From Schaalia canis (GTDB lineage: Bacteria; Actinomycetota; Actinomycetes; Actinomycetales; Actinomycetaceae), in assembly GCF_003858455.1 (NCBI RefSeq), contig NZ_RQZF01000001.1, forward strand, positions 248,001 through 312,000: DNA of 64,000 nucleotides. Reading direction: 5' to 3'. Each line of letters opens with the position of its first letter. The first letter of the stretch is position 1. A program made the translations under genes and the position numbers. Of the stretch, positions 9,589-18,954 are shown piece by piece. A model generated the notes under the pieces. It did no database searches, was not told where the DNA came from, and was given only the letters and a program-made list of their open reading frames with translations.

Positions 9589-10635
9589 TCAGGAGCGGAT
9601 TGCCCGCTTCAACCGCAGTGCAGCCCGTAGTGCCTTGTACAGCGTCGGCTTAAGCGGCATATCCCACGCGCCGGGCACGTCCGTGTAGTGCTGAGCGTAG
9701 CGTTTCTTGTACTTACCCACGCGGAAAAGCTGCGGGATGCGAGGAGAGTGCGCCCCCATCAGATCAAGCCCCCCACTGATCCCTTCTTCTGCAAGGATCA
9801 CGGCCACACCAAAATCAAGGGCGTCTGGACCCAAAACGTGACGAGCTTGGGCGCTGGAAGCACCATAGAAGGCTACTGCTTGCTTATCGTAGACAAGAAC
9901 GAGGTCCCAGCAGACAAGCTCACGTTCCTCCCCTACCCTGACGCCAAAAAGACGCGCATGCTCGGGGCCGAGGGAGGACAGCATGGAGGTGTAGTACTCC
10001 ATGGGGTGAGGTGAGAATCCATCGCGCTTTGCTGTCTCTACCAAAATGGCGTAATACTCGGCAAAATCTGCGCTGGAAAGCCCGGTCTCTTCGACGATGA
10101 CGCCACCGCCCTCGTCCATCTTTTTCTTCGCACGACGAACCGCGCGACGGCCCTCTGTGGTCATTGATTCAAGAACAGAGTTCTCGGAGCCGCCGGAGGT
10201 GTCAATGACGACCGTACGATCGTAGGTAATGATCTGGAGAACGTCTTCGAGGTCCTCAGCGCTGTATGTGGCGTGGAGGCGAATAAACGCCACCGAACGG
10301 TCACGTTTCTTTACCTCGGCGGCAAGATCAGCGCGGAAGGCCGCCTCGCGTTCAGGAGTGGCTTCTTTGAGCCAGACCGGCCCATGCTTGGCCCATAGGT
10401 AGGTCACGCCACGCAAGCTATGGGCATAGAGACTGATAACGGCGCACCGTTTATCGCCTTCGAACCATTCAAAACGTCCCCAATGACGATTGCCTCGGGT
10501 TGTCTCGAAGGCTTCCCATGGGGCCGACTGCTCAATGGGAAGCGGAGCAACACCCGCAGCACCAATACGCATGCCTTCCGCGTCAATGGCGACTAAGCGC
10601 GTCGCGGTAGCGTCAGACTGAGGTGAGGTCGTCAT
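9589..10635 (-). CDS. FemABX-type peptidyltransferase
   Basis: About 348 residues with the twin GNAT-like fold of Fem transferases, which add amino acids from aminoacyl-tRNA to lipid II side chains. Supporting blocks are [13 protein letters not shown] and [14 protein letters not shown] in the first half. In the second half are [27 protein letters not shown] and the glycine-rich [13 protein letters not shown] near the C-terminus. A coiled-coil arm like that of FemA is not evident. The ATG at 10635 fits GAGGAG ten bases upstream better than the TTG at 10644. It lies 70 bp after the ATP-grasp ligase and in the same direction, so they are likely cotranscribed. Together they suggest cross-bridge synthesis. 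The residue added cannot be inferred. Confidence 0.85.
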   Translation of the reverse strand: MTTSPQSDATATRLVAIDAEGMRIGAAGVAPLPIEQSAPWEAFETTRGNRHWGRFEWFEGDKRCAVISLYAHSLRGVTYLWAKHGPVWLKEATPEREAAFRADLAAEVKKRDRSVAFIRLHATYSAEDLEDVLQIITYDRTVVIDTSGGSENSVLESMTTEGRRAVRRAKKKMDEGGGVIVEETGLSSADFAEYYAILVETAKRDGFSPHPMEYYTSMLSSLGPEHARLFGVRVGEERELVCWDLVLVYDKQAVAFYGASSAQARHVLGPDALDFGVAVILAEEGISGGLDLMGAHSPRIPQLFRVGKYKKRYAQHYTDVPGAWDMPLKPTLYKALRAALRLKRAIRS

Positions 10636-10705
10636 GGCCGTCAAGCTCCTCTGTGATTATGCGCGTTTGCATGTACTGCAGGATGGGTGAACTGTGTGGG
10701 CAGCC

Positions 10706-11956
10706 CTAGAAGGACTGATCGGTGGGTTCAGGGTAGTACCTGGCGAACTTCCGGTGCTGATTCAGCTTCTGCAGAGCAATAATCACTCGGCGCTTCAAAT
10801 CCGATTCCACCTGATATTCCAGAGGGCTAAAGGCATCGCCACGAGCAATAATTTTCTCCACACGGGTCCGCAAAGCATCGTCCCGGATGTAACGCAGCAG
10901 CAGGGAGTTCGGAACAAGCGTGTAGAGGACTTCTGCTCGGGCCTCTAAACGAGGACATTCCTTCGCGTCAATCAGGTCCTCAACCATAACAGTCATAGGG
11001 TTAGCGCGAGCGGCTGTCATGTACCAGTTATTCCGCCCAATGCGAGGGTTCACCTCAAAAAAGAGCGCACGACCGTTACGCGGATCAATCTTGATGTCAA
11101 AGTTTGCGAAACCTCGATAGTCCGTCGCTTCGAGGATGCGACGAGCATCCTCCCAGAGTTCTTCGAAAGGCTCTGTCACCATCGCAACAGGATTTCCGAT
11201 CAGTGTCGGGTCGTGGTCTTCCAAGAGAACTCGTGCCGATCCAATCAGCGTCATCTCTCCGCGAGAATCCACATAGGCGGTGATTGAACGCATGTAGGTA
11301 TTGTCACCAGGAATGAGTTCTTGGACGAGGAAAGTGTCAGCGAATCCTGCGCCTATGAGGGTTTGCCACAAGGACTCTAATTCCGTGGCTGACTCGATGA
11401 ACCAGATCTTACGCTTGCCCTCGAAGGTCAAGGAATCGTAGGCGTCGCCTCGAGCAGCTTTCGCCACCACTGGAAAGGCAAAGGGGATTTCCGGTGCCTG
11501 CCACTGCGACAGTGTTGCCTGCGAGAAATCGACCTCAAGCGTGCTCGGCGTTGCAATATTCAACTCGCTGCAAATTCGGGCAAAGGAGGCCTTATCCGTG
11601 ACAGCATCGACAACATCGGCCGTAGGAAACGGCAGCGCGTAATGGGTGGCCAGTACCTCATAGTTGCGGGCGATAAAGGACGAGAACAGATCATGGTTTG
11701 CCATGAGCACGCGCTCACGCCCAGGGTGGGCGGAGGCAATACCAATGAGGACGGCGAGCAATTCCTCGTCCCCAATACGCGGGGGAATCGTCTCGACGTC
11801 AAAAAAGACAGAGCGCTTAATGGCTTCCGTTGGAGCTGAGGCCACCACGATACAGCGGCAGCCATAAGCCTCATGGAAGGACCGACCAATACCGTAGACG
11901 CCGGTATCCCCACCAATAATCACGGGAAGCAGGGAGTGTCGGCTCGTATCGGTCAT
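10706..11956 (-). CDS. ATP-grasp carboxylate-amine ligase
   Basis: A 416-residue ATP-grasp enzyme. The pre-ATP-grasp domain (1-120) begins LPVIIGGDTGVYGIGRSFHEA. The ATP-grasp core carries FPVVAKAARGDAYDSL (ATP lysine region), VQELIPGDNTYMRS and the metal-binding FFEVNPRIGRNNWYM. This pattern matches the D-aspartate ligase-like group, which joins an amino acid to the peptidoglycan stem lysine or ornithine without tRNA. Substrate cannot be assigned from sequence alone. The start ATG at 11956 has GGAAGGAG upstream; a longer frame reaching 12085 runs into the tRNA terminator and is rejected. Neighbouring FemABX supports a cell-wall role. Another ligase function, such as secondary amide formation, remains possible. 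Confidence 0.8.
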   Translation of the reverse strand: MTDTSRHSLLPVIIGGDTGVYGIGRSFHEAYGCRCIVVASAPTEAIKRSVFFDVETIPPRIGDEELLAVLIGIASAHPGRERVLMANHDLFSSFIARNYEVLATHYALPFPTADVVDAVTDKASFARICSELNIATPSTLEVDFSQATLSQWQAPEIPFAFPVVAKAARGDAYDSLTFEGKRKIWFIESATELESLWQTLIGAGFADTFLVQELIPGDNTYMRSITAYVDSRGEMTLIGSARVLLEDHDPTLIGNPVAMVTEPFEELWEDARRILEATDYRGFANFDIKIDPRNGRALFFEVNPRIGRNNWYMTAARANPMTVMVEDLIDAKECPRLEARAEVLYTLVPNSLLLRYIRDDALRTRVEKIIARGDAFSPLEYQVESDLKRRVIIALQKLNQHRKFARYYPEPTDQSF

Positions 11957-12065
11957 TCGGTTGCGCTCCTTCCAGGCGTCCTCCAAACAGAAGTACCACC
12001 TTGAGATTAGCCTGTCCCTCCCCACTGTGCAGGGAAAACAGTGAACATGACCCAAGCTGTGGGAT

Positions 12066-12095
12066 AAAACAAAAAGGCGGCACATCTGTGCCGCC
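12066..12095 (-). terminator. Rho-independent terminator of the tRNA cluster
   Basis: A perfect stem at 12076-12095 (GGCGGCACA / TGTGCCGCC) followed on the minus strand by TTTTTGTTTT. It lies 5 bp after the last tRNA gene and separates it from the ATP-grasp gene. Confidence 0.92.
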
Positions 12096-12100
12096 TGGAG

Positions 12101-12175
12101 TGGTGGGCGATACTGGGATCGAACCAGTGACCTCTTCCGTGTGAAGGAAGCGCGCTACCACTACGCCAATCGCCC
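12101..12175 (-). tRNA. tRNA-Val (CAC)
   Basis: Cloverleaf with acceptor GGGCGAT/ATCGCCC, D-arm GGTAGCGC, anticodon loop TTCACAC giving anticodon CAC (reads GUG), and T-arm CTGGTTCGATCCCAG. The discriminator A is followed by an encoded CCA, unlike the other four genes of the cluster. Last gene of the leftward tRNA unit. Confidence 0.96.
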
Positions 12176-12176
12176 G

Positions 12177-12247
12177 AGGTGGGTACGGGATTCGAACCCG
12201 TGTATACGGCTTTGCAGGCCGCTGCCTCGCCTCTCGGCCAACCCACC
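12177..12247 (-). tRNA. tRNA-Cys (GCA)
   Basis: Acceptor GGTGGGT/ACCCACC, anticodon loop CTGCAAA giving GCA, T-arm ACGGGTTCGAATCCCGT, discriminator U as expected for cysteine. No CCA encoded. One base separates it from the tRNA-Val (CAC) gene. Confidence 0.96.
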
Positions 12248-12288
12248 GAACATCCCACCGTTCGTCGGAGAGTTTCCGAGGGGGACCG

Positions 12289-12361
12289 AGCGGATGACGG
12301 GACTCGAACCCGCGACCCTCACCTTGGCAAGGTGATGCTCTACCAACTGAGCCACATCCGC
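12289..12361 (-). tRNA. tRNA-Gly (GCC), copy 2
   Basis: Acceptor GCGGATG/CATCCGC, anticodon loop TTGCCAA giving GCC, T-arm GCGGGTTCGAGTCCCGT, discriminator U. Identical over its length to the copy at 12497-12569. No CCA encoded. Confidence 0.96.
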
Positions 12362-12423
12362 GTGTTATCGCTCGCGCGACTGGGGATAACCCCACGTGTT
12401 ACCTGTATTCAAGTAACAACGAG

Positions 12424-12495
12424 TGGGCGATACTGGGTTCGAACCAGTGACCTCTTCCGTGTCAGGGAAGCGCGCTACCGCTGCGCCAATCGCCC
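12424..12495 (-). tRNA. tRNA-Val (GAC)
   Basis: Very similar to the tRNA-Val (CAC) gene. The anticodon loop is CTGACAC, giving GAC (reads GUC/GUU). Small D-arm and anticodon-stem differences exist. Discriminator A, no CCA encoded. One base separates it from the upstream tRNA-Gly. Confidence 0.96.
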
Positions 12496-12496
12496 G

Positions 12497-12569
12497 AGCG
12501 GATGACGGGACTCGAACCCGCGACCCTCACCTTGGCAAGGTGATGCTCTACCAACTGAGCCACATCCGC
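12497..12569 (-). tRNA. tRNA-Gly (GCC), copy 1
   Basis: First gene of the leftward tRNA unit, identical to the tRNA-Gly at 12289-12361. Anticodon loop TTGCCAA, anticodon GCC, discriminator U. A promoter lies about 45-73 bp upstream. Confidence 0.96.
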
Positions 12570-12613
12570 GTGTACACCGTCAGGATTTCTCATCCCGCCG
12601 TGCAACGAGTAGA

Positions 12614-12642
12614 ACTCTAACAACTTCTGAGCCCGCATGCAA
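12614..12642 (-). promoter_or_regulatory. Promoter of the tRNA cluster
   Basis: On the minus strand, TTGCAT (12637-12642), a 17-bp spacer and TAGAGT (12614-12619) form a good housekeeping promoter. Its start point would be about 38 nt before the first tRNA. The rest of 12570-12833 shows no convincing gene. Confidence 0.65.
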
Positions 12643-12833
12643 AATCAGCACCCAAAAGGAGGTTTTAGCTTTGATCCCAACGGAAATCTGAGCATTCACC
12701 ACCAACACAGCAAACGTGAGGTGCACAACACCCCAGGAGATATAAAGCGTGTAGGCACCTTGACTCTCGCCCTCTACACGCAGCTTTTCTACGCACAACG
12801 GCGCGCCTGAATAGCACCACCACACCGGACACT

Positions 12834-12839
12834 TAACCT
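12834..12839 (+). promoter_or_regulatory. Candidate -10 hexamer of the DUF3000 gene
   Basis: TAACCT ends 6 nt before the GTG at 12846 and there is no clear Shine-Dalgarno. Weak alone, but it fits the leaderless pattern seen repeatedly in this window. Confidence 0.3.
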
Positions 12840-12845
12840 GATGGA

Positions 12846-13397
12846 GTGAGCGATACACCCATTCCGGAGGAATTCACCACCGCACTCCTCAGCCTGCGTG
12901 ACACACCACGCTCACCCGAACTCGTTCTCCAAGAGATTCCCCCACCGCGCCAGCTTGCACCCTGGAGCGCTGGCCTGTCGCTACACACCCGCAAGGAAGG
13001 TCACCAAAACCCCCTTGCTACTGGTCGTTTCGTCGTGCTTTACGATCCCGACGGGCAAATCGGATGGAACGGCTCCTTTAGGATCGTCGCTCAGTTACGC
13101 ACTCAAATAGATGCAGAGATGAGCACCGACCCGTTACTGTGCGAAGCCCTGTGGAATTGGGCGCACGATTGCCTAGACGACGCTGGGGCTGGGTACCATG
13201 ACCTCACGGGAACTGTCACTAAAGAGATGTCAGAGTCATTCGGGGGACTTCAACTCACAGACTCAGCCCTCTATGTTGAACTACGGGCCTCATGGACCCC
13301 GTCCACCCCCTATCTGGGTGAGCACCTGAGTGCATGGATGGAACTCGTCTGCCGGACTTCCGGGGTCACCCCAACCCGCCACCTCGAACATATCTGA
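12846..13397 (+). CDS. DUF3000 family protein
   Basis: A 183-residue actinobacterial protein of unknown function. Family hallmarks include the central WSAGLSLHTR, GRFVVLYDPDGQIGWNG and CEALWNWAHDCLDDAGA blocks and a C-terminal LRASWTP. No signal peptide or membrane segment is visible. DUF3000 genes regularly stand directly before ribonuclease D in Actinobacteria, as here with a 6-bp gap, so the two are likely one operon. The name is based on both sequence pattern and this conserved position. Start is a GTG. Confidence 0.88.
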   Translation: MSDTPIPEEFTTALLSLRDTPRSPELVLQEIPPPRQLAPWSAGLSLHTRKEGHQNPLATGRFVVLYDPDGQIGWNGSFRIVAQLRTQIDAEMSTDPLLCEALWNWAHDCLDDAGAGYHDLTGTVTKEMSESFGGLQLTDSALYVELRASWTPSTPYLGEHLSAWMELVCRTSGVTPTRHLEHI

Positions 13398-13403
13398 ACC
13401 TGA

Positions 13404-14648
13404 ATGCGTATCACTAATAGCAATGGTCTTCCCACGGGAGACTCCGACTCTCCTGTGCTCTTGGCAAGCCCTCGTCACGGAGTGCCTGCCATTATCGACA
13501 CGCCCTCTGCAGCACACGCAGCAATCGAGTCACTCCGGCAGGGCGCAACCCCCATTGCCACCGATGTTGAACGCGCCCACGGATTCCGCTACGGCGCAGA
13601 CCCTTATCTGGTGCAGATTCGACGCGAAGACGTCGGTACTTTCCTCTTCGATCCCGTTGCAGTACCTGACCTGAGTGCCCTCATCACCGACCGCGCCACC
13701 ACATGGATCCTGCACGATGCTGAGCAAGACCTGCACAACCTGCGCCAAGTTGGTTTAAAACCGTACACTCTCTTTGACACGATGGTTGCCGCCCGACTCA
13801 TCGGCGCACAGCGTTTCGGCCTCGCTGCCGTCACCGAACAATTCTTAGGACTTTCCCTCGCCAAAGATCACCAAGCCTCAGACTGGTCAGTGCGTCCCCT
13901 CCCCACTGGCTGGCTGCGGTATGCGGCTCTTGATGTTGAAGTTCTAACTGAGCTCTACAGAAAACTCGCAACTCGCCTCCACGACCTTGACCGCTGGGAA
14001 TGGGCTGAGGAAGAATTCGCTGACATACTTCAGCGACCCCGACCAGAAATGAAGCCCGATAGGTGGCGCAAGGTACCTGGCAAAGGTGCGCTGAAATCCC
14101 GTCGTAACCTCGCGGTGCTCCGGGAGTTATGGCTCACACGAGAGACAATCGCAGAAGAGATCAACATCGATCCCAACCGTCTCGTGCGAAACTCCGCACT
14201 CATCCGAGCTGCCTCAATGCCCCCACGGAATCGCCGCACTCTTTTGAGCATTCAGGACTTTCGTTCACCTCTTGCTCGGGAGTATTCCGATCAGTGGATG
14301 CGCGCGATTCACCGAGCACGCTTCGCCAGCGAAGAGGAACTCCCGCTGCGAGGAACATCGCGCCCACAGGCGGGAATCCCCGAAATTCGCTACTGGGCAC
14401 GCCAAGACCCTGATGCCTTTGCACGCCTCCAAAAGGTTCGCGCTGCTGTCAGTGAGTTAGCTGCATCCCTCGACATTGCTCCCGAAGTCCTCCTTGAGCC
14501 CAAAGTGCAGCGTTATCTGTGCTGGGCGCCCCTTGAACGAGGTAGGACGACCGGAGATGAGATCGAGGAACGACTCGTCCACAGTGGGGCAAGAAAATGG
14601 CAACGCACACTCTGTATCAATGCTCTCATTGGCGCACTGACCAGCTAG
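13404..14648 (+). CDS. rnd: Ribonuclease D (DEDDy exonuclease with HRDC)
   Basis: A 3'-5' exoribonuclease of 414 residues for tRNA and structured RNA maturation. DEDDy residues are visible in order: IATDVERAHG (Exo I, Asp and Glu), LHDAEQDLHNL (Exo II, Asp), and YAALDVEVLTELY (Exo III, Tyr and Asp). The second half (about 215-300) matches the HRDC-type helical domain, with LAVLRELWLTRE. A 30-residue leader precedes the nuclease fold. Downstream, dxs is convergent with only 5 bp between the stops, and no terminator hairpin is evident there. Proximity to a tRNA cluster is probably coincidental. Confidence 0.93.
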   Translation: MRITNSNGLPTGDSDSPVLLASPRHGVPAIIDTPSAAHAAIESLRQGATPIATDVERAHGFRYGADPYLVQIRREDVGTFLFDPVAVPDLSALITDRATTWILHDAEQDLHNLRQVGLKPYTLFDTMVAARLIGAQRFGLAAVTEQFLGLSLAKDHQASDWSVRPLPTGWLRYAALDVEVLTELYRKLATRLHDLDRWEWAEEEFADILQRPRPEMKPDRWRKVPGKGALKSRRNLAVLRELWLTRETIAEEINIDPNRLVRNSALIRAASMPPRNRRTLLSIQDFRSPLAREYSDQWMRAIHRARFASEEELPLRGTSRPQAGIPEIRYWARQDPDAFARLQKVRAAVSELAASLDIAPEVLLEPKVQRYLCWAPLERGRTTGDEIEERLVHSGARKWQRTLCINALIGALTS

Positions 14649-14653
14649 AAACC

Positions 14654-16600
14654 TCAGCTTGTTGAGGCGCAAGCCTCCCTCACCTTTGACGCAATGCCGT
14701 CGGCGTCGAGGCCGAGCGTCGCCTTCAAGCTCACACGCGAAGCATGCGGCAGGAAGGAACGTGGAATACCGCAGCTCACCATAGGAACGGGCGACAGAGC
14801 AAGGGCATCACGTAGTGCTGAACCAAAACCTCCATCAACAAGTCCGTCCTCAACCGTGACAACGAGATCCGCTTCCTTGCTCATTTCCACGAGGACGGGA
14901 TTGACGGGGAAAAGCCAGCGCGGATCAACCACACGCATTCTGATGCCCTCATCGGAAAGACGCTGAGCTGCCGTCAACGCATCGGGAACGAGCGCACCGG
15001 TAGCGACACACAGCACGCGCTTCCCCCCTGTCTGCCTCAAGGCATCGTCTAGATGAGCGTCACGATCAGATTCTCCCTCAGGGAAAGTGTCGAAGAGAAC
15101 ATCCACTCCCCCAACGCTACGCACTGCCTTCATCGGCTCGGGCATATCGCCCTTCCGATAGCGCACCACGGTGGGAGCATCATCCACTGCAATCGCCTCG
15201 CGCAGGCAGGCACGCAGGTTTGCCTCGTCACGAGGGGCAGCCAAGCGCAGCCCTGGCACCATCGACAGCATGGCGATATCCCACATGCCATTGTGGGACG
15301 CCCCGTCATCGCCGGTCAGACCGGCACGGTCAAGAACAAAAGTCACGCCCGCCTTATGGAGAGCCACGTCCATAAGCACCTGGTCAAAAGCGCGATTTAG
15401 GAAGGTCGCATACACGGCGAACACCGGGTGAGCTCCTTCAAAAGCCATGCCTGCAGCAGCAGCCACCGCGTGCTGCTCAGCGATCCCCACATCAATGACA
15501 CGATCGGGGAACTCTTCTGACATCGGCCCCAGGCCAACGGGAAGCATCATCGCAGCCGTCACACCAACGACGCGCGGATTCTCACGCGCGATCTGGCACA
15601 TCTCGTCTGCAAAAACACTGGTCCACCCAAAACGGGCGGGGGCAACAGGCAATCCTGTTTCGGGATGGATTTGCCCGACGGCGTGGAAACGGTCGGCAAT
15701 GTCCTCTTCAGCGGGAGTGTATCCTCGGCCTTTCTGCGTGTGCACATGCACAAGGACAGGCTGATTGAGTCCTTTGGCCCGACTAAAAATATTCTCCAGT
15801 GCGGCGACATCATGCCCGTCCACGGGACCGAGATACTTCAATCCAAGATCCTCGAACATCACCTGAGGAATCAAAGCATCCTTCAAACCTGCCTTCAGTC
15901 CATGAAGGGCATCGTATGCTGCACGCCCCGGTTCACCGAGGCCAAGAAGGGCGCGCTTACCCCATGCGAGAGTGCGTTCATAGCCTTCTGAGGTACGCAA
16001 CGTGTCCAAGTGGTGGGCGACGCCACCAATCGTGGGCGCGTAAGAACGACCGTTGTCGTTAATGACAATTAAGACGCGGCGTTCCTTAGATGCGGCGATA
16101 TTATTGAGTGCTTCCCATGCCATGCCGCCGGTTAATGCTCCATCACCGATGACAGCTACTGTCCATGTGGTATCCCCCTGGCGCTCCTTTTCGCGGGAAA
16201 TCCCGTCAGCCCACGATAAGGATGAGGATGCGTGGGAGTTTTCGAGGACGTCATGGTCTGATTCAGCGCGAGAGGGGTAGCCTGAGAGTCCACCTTCTTG
16301 GCGGAGCTGAGAAAAATCGTGGCGGCCAGTAAGAAGCTTATGAACATACGACTGGTGGCCGGTATCGAAGATGAGGGTGTCTTCAGGTGAGTCGAATACG
16401 CGGTGGAGGGCGATTGTCAGTTCGACAACCCCCAAATTAGGACCGAGGTGTCCACCAGTGCGAGAAACCGAGGTTATCAAGTGGCGGCGAATCTCTATCG
16501 CCAAGCGCTTGAGCTGAGGCACCTGAAGACTCTTCAACTCAGCGGGGTGTTGGATGCCCGCTAAAAGAGCGGGCACTGCGTGAAGTCCACTTTCAACCAT
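14654..16600 (-). CDS. dxs: 1-deoxy-D-xylulose-5-phosphate synthase
   Basis: Thiamine-diphosphate enzyme of 648 residues joining pyruvate and glyceraldehyde-3-phosphate, the first step of the MEP isoprenoid pathway. Visible signatures are [10 protein letters not shown], the TPP/metal motif [17 protein letters not shown] followed by NDNGRS, and the C-terminal transketolase segment [16 protein letters not shown]. Length is typical. I use the ATG at 16600 (MVESGLHAV). TAGAAT lies 7 nt upstream and no Shine-Dalgarno is present, suggesting leaderless translation. A longer frame starting at 16630 adds ten residues that would overlap the -10. The product may feed the prenyl synthase encoded at 48.4 kb. 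Confidence 0.96.
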   Translation of the reverse strand: MVESGLHAVPALLAGIQHPAELKSLQVPQLKRLAIEIRRHLITSVSRTGGHLGPNLGVVELTIALHRVFDSPEDTLIFDTGHQSYVHKLLTGRHDFSQLRQEGGLSGYPSRAESDHDVLENSHASSSLSWADGISREKERQGDTTWTVAVIGDGALTGGMAWEALNNIAASKERRVLIVINDNGRSYAPTIGGVAHHLDTLRTSEGYERTLAWGKRALLGLGEPGRAAYDALHGLKAGLKDALIPQVMFEDLGLKYLGPVDGHDVAALENIFSRAKGLNQPVLVHVHTQKGRGYTPAEEDIADRFHAVGQIHPETGLPVAPARFGWTSVFADEMCQIARENPRVVGVTAAMMLPVGLGPMSEEFPDRVIDVGIAEQHAVAAAAGMAFEGAHPVFAVYATFLNRAFDQVLMDVALHKAGVTFVLDRAGLTGDDGASHNGMWDIAMLSMVPGLRLAAPRDEANLRACLREAIAVDDAPTVVRYRKGDMPEPMKAVRSVGGVDVLFDTFPEGESDRDAHLDDALRQTGGKRVLCVATGALVPDALTAAQRLSDEGIRMRVVDPRWLFPVNPVLVEMSKEADLVVTVEDGLVDGGFGSALRDALALSPVPMVSCGIPRSFLPHASRVSLKATLGLDADGIASKVREACASTS

Positions 16601-16607
16601 GAGCACG

Positions 16608-16613
16608 ATTCTA
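16608..16613 (-). promoter_or_regulatory. Candidate -10 hexamer of dxs
   Basis: TAGAAT on the minus strand, 7 nt before the ATG at 16600, with no Shine-Dalgarno. It suggests a leaderless dxs mRNA and decides the start chosen. No -35 consensus was recognised. Confidence 0.5.
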
Positions 16614-16770
16614 GAGGGCCAAGGCCACATTAGCGCTATCCACGACGAAGCTCGCCATCAAGATGTGCCCGCAACACCATGGAGATCTCCCTTACACAGC
16701 CGCCAAGCATTAGCATGGATGAAGAGGTTTGCCCTTTCTACCGCACCCTTTGGAAAAGAGGTTCCCGCTC

Positions 16771-18768
16771 ATGGCTCCGGTCGTTGCTCCCTATGGTGAA
16801 TGGACTTCTCCTGTCACTGTTGACTCCTTTACGGCACGTTCCGTGACCCTCGCACAGGTGCGTGTCGACGGACCGGACACCTACTGGGTTGAAGGCCACG
16901 CGAAGGACAACGGACGTAACGTGCTGCTCCGACGTGACGCCCTGGGGCAGACTGCAGAGGTCTTGCCCATGATTGATGGCATCCGCCTTCCTGATGTCCG
17001 CACCCGCGTCCATGAGTATGGCGGTCGAGCCTACGCTGTGATCAATGGAATTATCGTCTTTTCTGACGGCTTTGACGGCCGAGTCTACCGCTACGATACG
17101 GATGTCTCCGGAGGCCTCCTGCGTCCTCTGACACCGCTTGATAACCGTCGCTATGGTGATTTTGAATGGGATGACACTCGGGGACTGATCTACGCCGTAT
17201 GCGAAGATCATTCTGTCGGTGAGGAACCAACGAACAGCATGGTTGCCATTCCCCTTGATGGGTCAGCAAGCCGAGATGCCTCTCATATCCTGACCGTTTT
17301 TGAGGGGACAGATTTTGTCTCTGCCCCAACGCTTTCTCCCGACGGCTCCAAGCTCGCGTGGATTACATGGAACCACCCCCACATGCCGTGGACACAATCA
17401 GCATTGCATGTGGGATTGCTTGGACCCAACGCCGAGATCCTCCAGCACGTCAATGTCATTGATCGCGAGGACGTGTGTGTCTACGAACCTCGGTGGACCC
17501 TTGACGGGGATCTCATCCACGTTGATGATTCCTCCGGTTGGGCGAATCTTTACCGCACCGAGGGGTTCACCTCCGCGCACGATGAGGAATCCGATTGGGT
17601 GACACGCCTTCGCACGCGTCCTCTACGTCCAGGGCCTCGCGCTTTTTCTCACCCCCACTGGGCTCTAGGTCTGCACTCTTTCGATAATTTCGATCACGAG
17701 CAACTGATTTGCTCCTGGGCTGAAAACCACACATGGCACCTGGGAACTGTCAGACTCGACAATGGCCTCACCGAAGAATGGCCAACAGGCTGGTGGCCTA
17801 TCGGGAACGTCGCTTCTACCGACGAACGCGTGGTGTTCCTCGCTGACTCGGCGACTCACGCGCCTGCAATTGTTGAAGTGAAGAACGGCATCACTCAGGT
17901 TATTCGCCCCTCTTCAGAGGCAGAAATCAATCCAGCGCTGGTATCTCGCGCACAGATTATTAGCTGGGATACTCGCGACGGCGAAAAATCTCACGGCTTC
18001 TACTACCCTCCGGTGAATCCCGAGTTTGTTGCCCCTGAAGGCGAACTCCCGCCCCTCATTGTCAATGTCCACGGAGGGCCAACAACCGCTGCACGCCCCG
18101 GCCTGTCAGTCCCCCTGCAGTACTGGACAAGTCGAGGCTTTGCCGTGCTTGACGTCAACTACCGAGGCTCCACGGGCGCCGGACGGCAGTATCGTGAACG
18201 GCTCAACGGAAACTGGGGCATTATCGATGTCACCGACTGCGCCGATGGTGCCCTGTATCTCATCGGACAAGGATTAGTTGACCCGGCCCGCGTTGCGATT
18301 CGAGGTGGCTCAGCGGGCGGATTCACTACCTTAGCGGCCCTCGCATCGACAGATGTCTTTACCGCCGGAGTCTCCCGCTATGGCATCGCTGATTTGCGCC
18401 TCCTTGCCCAAGAGACGCATAAGTTTGAATCGCGATACGCCTACCGCCTTGTAGGCTCTGATGATCTTTCTGATCCTGTGTGGGAGGAACGCTCCCCTCT
18501 GTCGCATGTTGATCGCATTACCGCCCCGCTCTTGCTTCTCCAAGGTGAAAAGGACCGCGTGGTTCCACCCTCTCAAGCAAAAGCAATGCGTGATGCGCTC
18601 GCACGCAACGGCCGCGCTGTTGGTACAGTGATCTTCCCTGATGAAGGTCACGGTTTCACCAAGGCGCCCAATATTCAGGTGTCGTGGGCGGCTGAACTTG
18701 GTTTCTATGGGCAGGTCTGGAAACTCGCGACTGATGGCGGGATGGATGTCGAGATCGTCAATCTTTGA
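16771..18768 (+). CDS. S9 family (prolyl oligopeptidase-type) serine peptidase
   Basis: A 665-residue peptidase of clan SC. The N-terminal two-thirds form a beta-propeller-like domain with repeated LSPDGSKLAWITW-type strands. The alpha/beta-hydrolase domain begins near 410 with PLIVNVHGGPTTAARP (oxyanion region). The triad is Ser514 in GGSAGGF, Asp595 in GEKDRVVP and His627 in DEGHGF. Such acylaminoacyl or dipeptidyl peptidases cut short peptides, usually in the cytoplasm. No signal peptide is seen. I chose the ATG at 16771 (MAPVVAPYG), preceded by AGAGG, over an upstream TTG at 16729. A strong terminator follows the gene. It stands alone, so no pathway can be assigned. Confidence 0.92.
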   Translation: MAPVVAPYGEWTSPVTVDSFTARSVTLAQVRVDGPDTYWVEGHAKDNGRNVLLRRDALGQTAEVLPMIDGIRLPDVRTRVHEYGGRAYAVINGIIVFSDGFDGRVYRYDTDVSGGLLRPLTPLDNRRYGDFEWDDTRGLIYAVCEDHSVGEEPTNSMVAIPLDGSASRDASHILTVFEGTDFVSAPTLSPDGSKLAWITWNHPHMPWTQSALHVGLLGPNAEILQHVNVIDREDVCVYEPRWTLDGDLIHVDDSSGWANLYRTEGFTSAHDEESDWVTRLRTRPLRPGPRAFSHPHWALGLHSFDNFDHEQLICSWAENHTWHLGTVRLDNGLTEEWPTGWWPIGNVASTDERVVFLADSATHAPAIVEVKNGITQVIRPSSEAEINPALVSRAQIISWDTRDGEKSHGFYYPPVNPEFVAPEGELPPLIVNVHGGPTTAARPGLSVPLQYWTSRGFAVLDVNYRGSTGAGRQYRERLNGNWGIIDVTDCADGALYLIGQGLVDPARVAIRGGSAGGFTTLAALASTDVFTAGVSRYGIADLRLLAQETHKFESRYAYRLVGSDDLSDPVWEERSPLSHVDRITAPLLLLQGEKDRVVPPSQAKAMRDALARNGRAVGTVIFPDEGHGFTKAPNIQVSWAAELGFYGQVWKLATDGGMDVEIVNL

Positions 18769-18800
18769 GGACGACTAGCTGACATCTCTGTTCACCTACG

Positions 18801-18838
18801 CTGAGGGGGAACGCCACGAGCGTTCCCCCTCAGTTTTT
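18801..18838 (+). terminator. Rho-independent terminator of the S9 peptidase gene
   Basis: A perfect 14-bp stem (18801-18814 with 18820-18833), a 5-nt loop and a TTTTT tract at 18834-18838, 32 bp after the stop. Confidence 0.93.
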
Positions 18839-18862
18839 ATCCTGCCTAGCCGCGCAGGCACA

Positions 18863-18904
18863 GCATTGGGGCCGCATTTCCAAAAGGATACGCGGCCCCA
18901 ATGC
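18863..18904 (-). terminator. Hairpin downstream of the fucosidase gene
   Basis: A perfect 13-bp inverted repeat (18863-18875 with 18892-18904) with a 16-nt loop, 50 bp past the fucosidase stop. It has no U-tract on the minus strand. It probably ends the fucosidase transcript or protects its 3' end. Confidence 0.5.
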
Positions 18905-18954
18905 TTTCTGAGTGTCTATTTCACTGCCGGTAGAGCAGCGAGTTGACTCGCCTG

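Noticed and set aside
12362-12423. Inverted GTTAC/GTAAC repeat between tRNA genes
   Set aside because: Only 5-bp arms; more likely spacer in the tRNA precursor than a functional site.
12580-12858. A 92-residue minus-strand frame over the tRNA promoter
   Set aside because: It overlaps the tRNA promoter and the DUF3000 start, and its sequence looks random.
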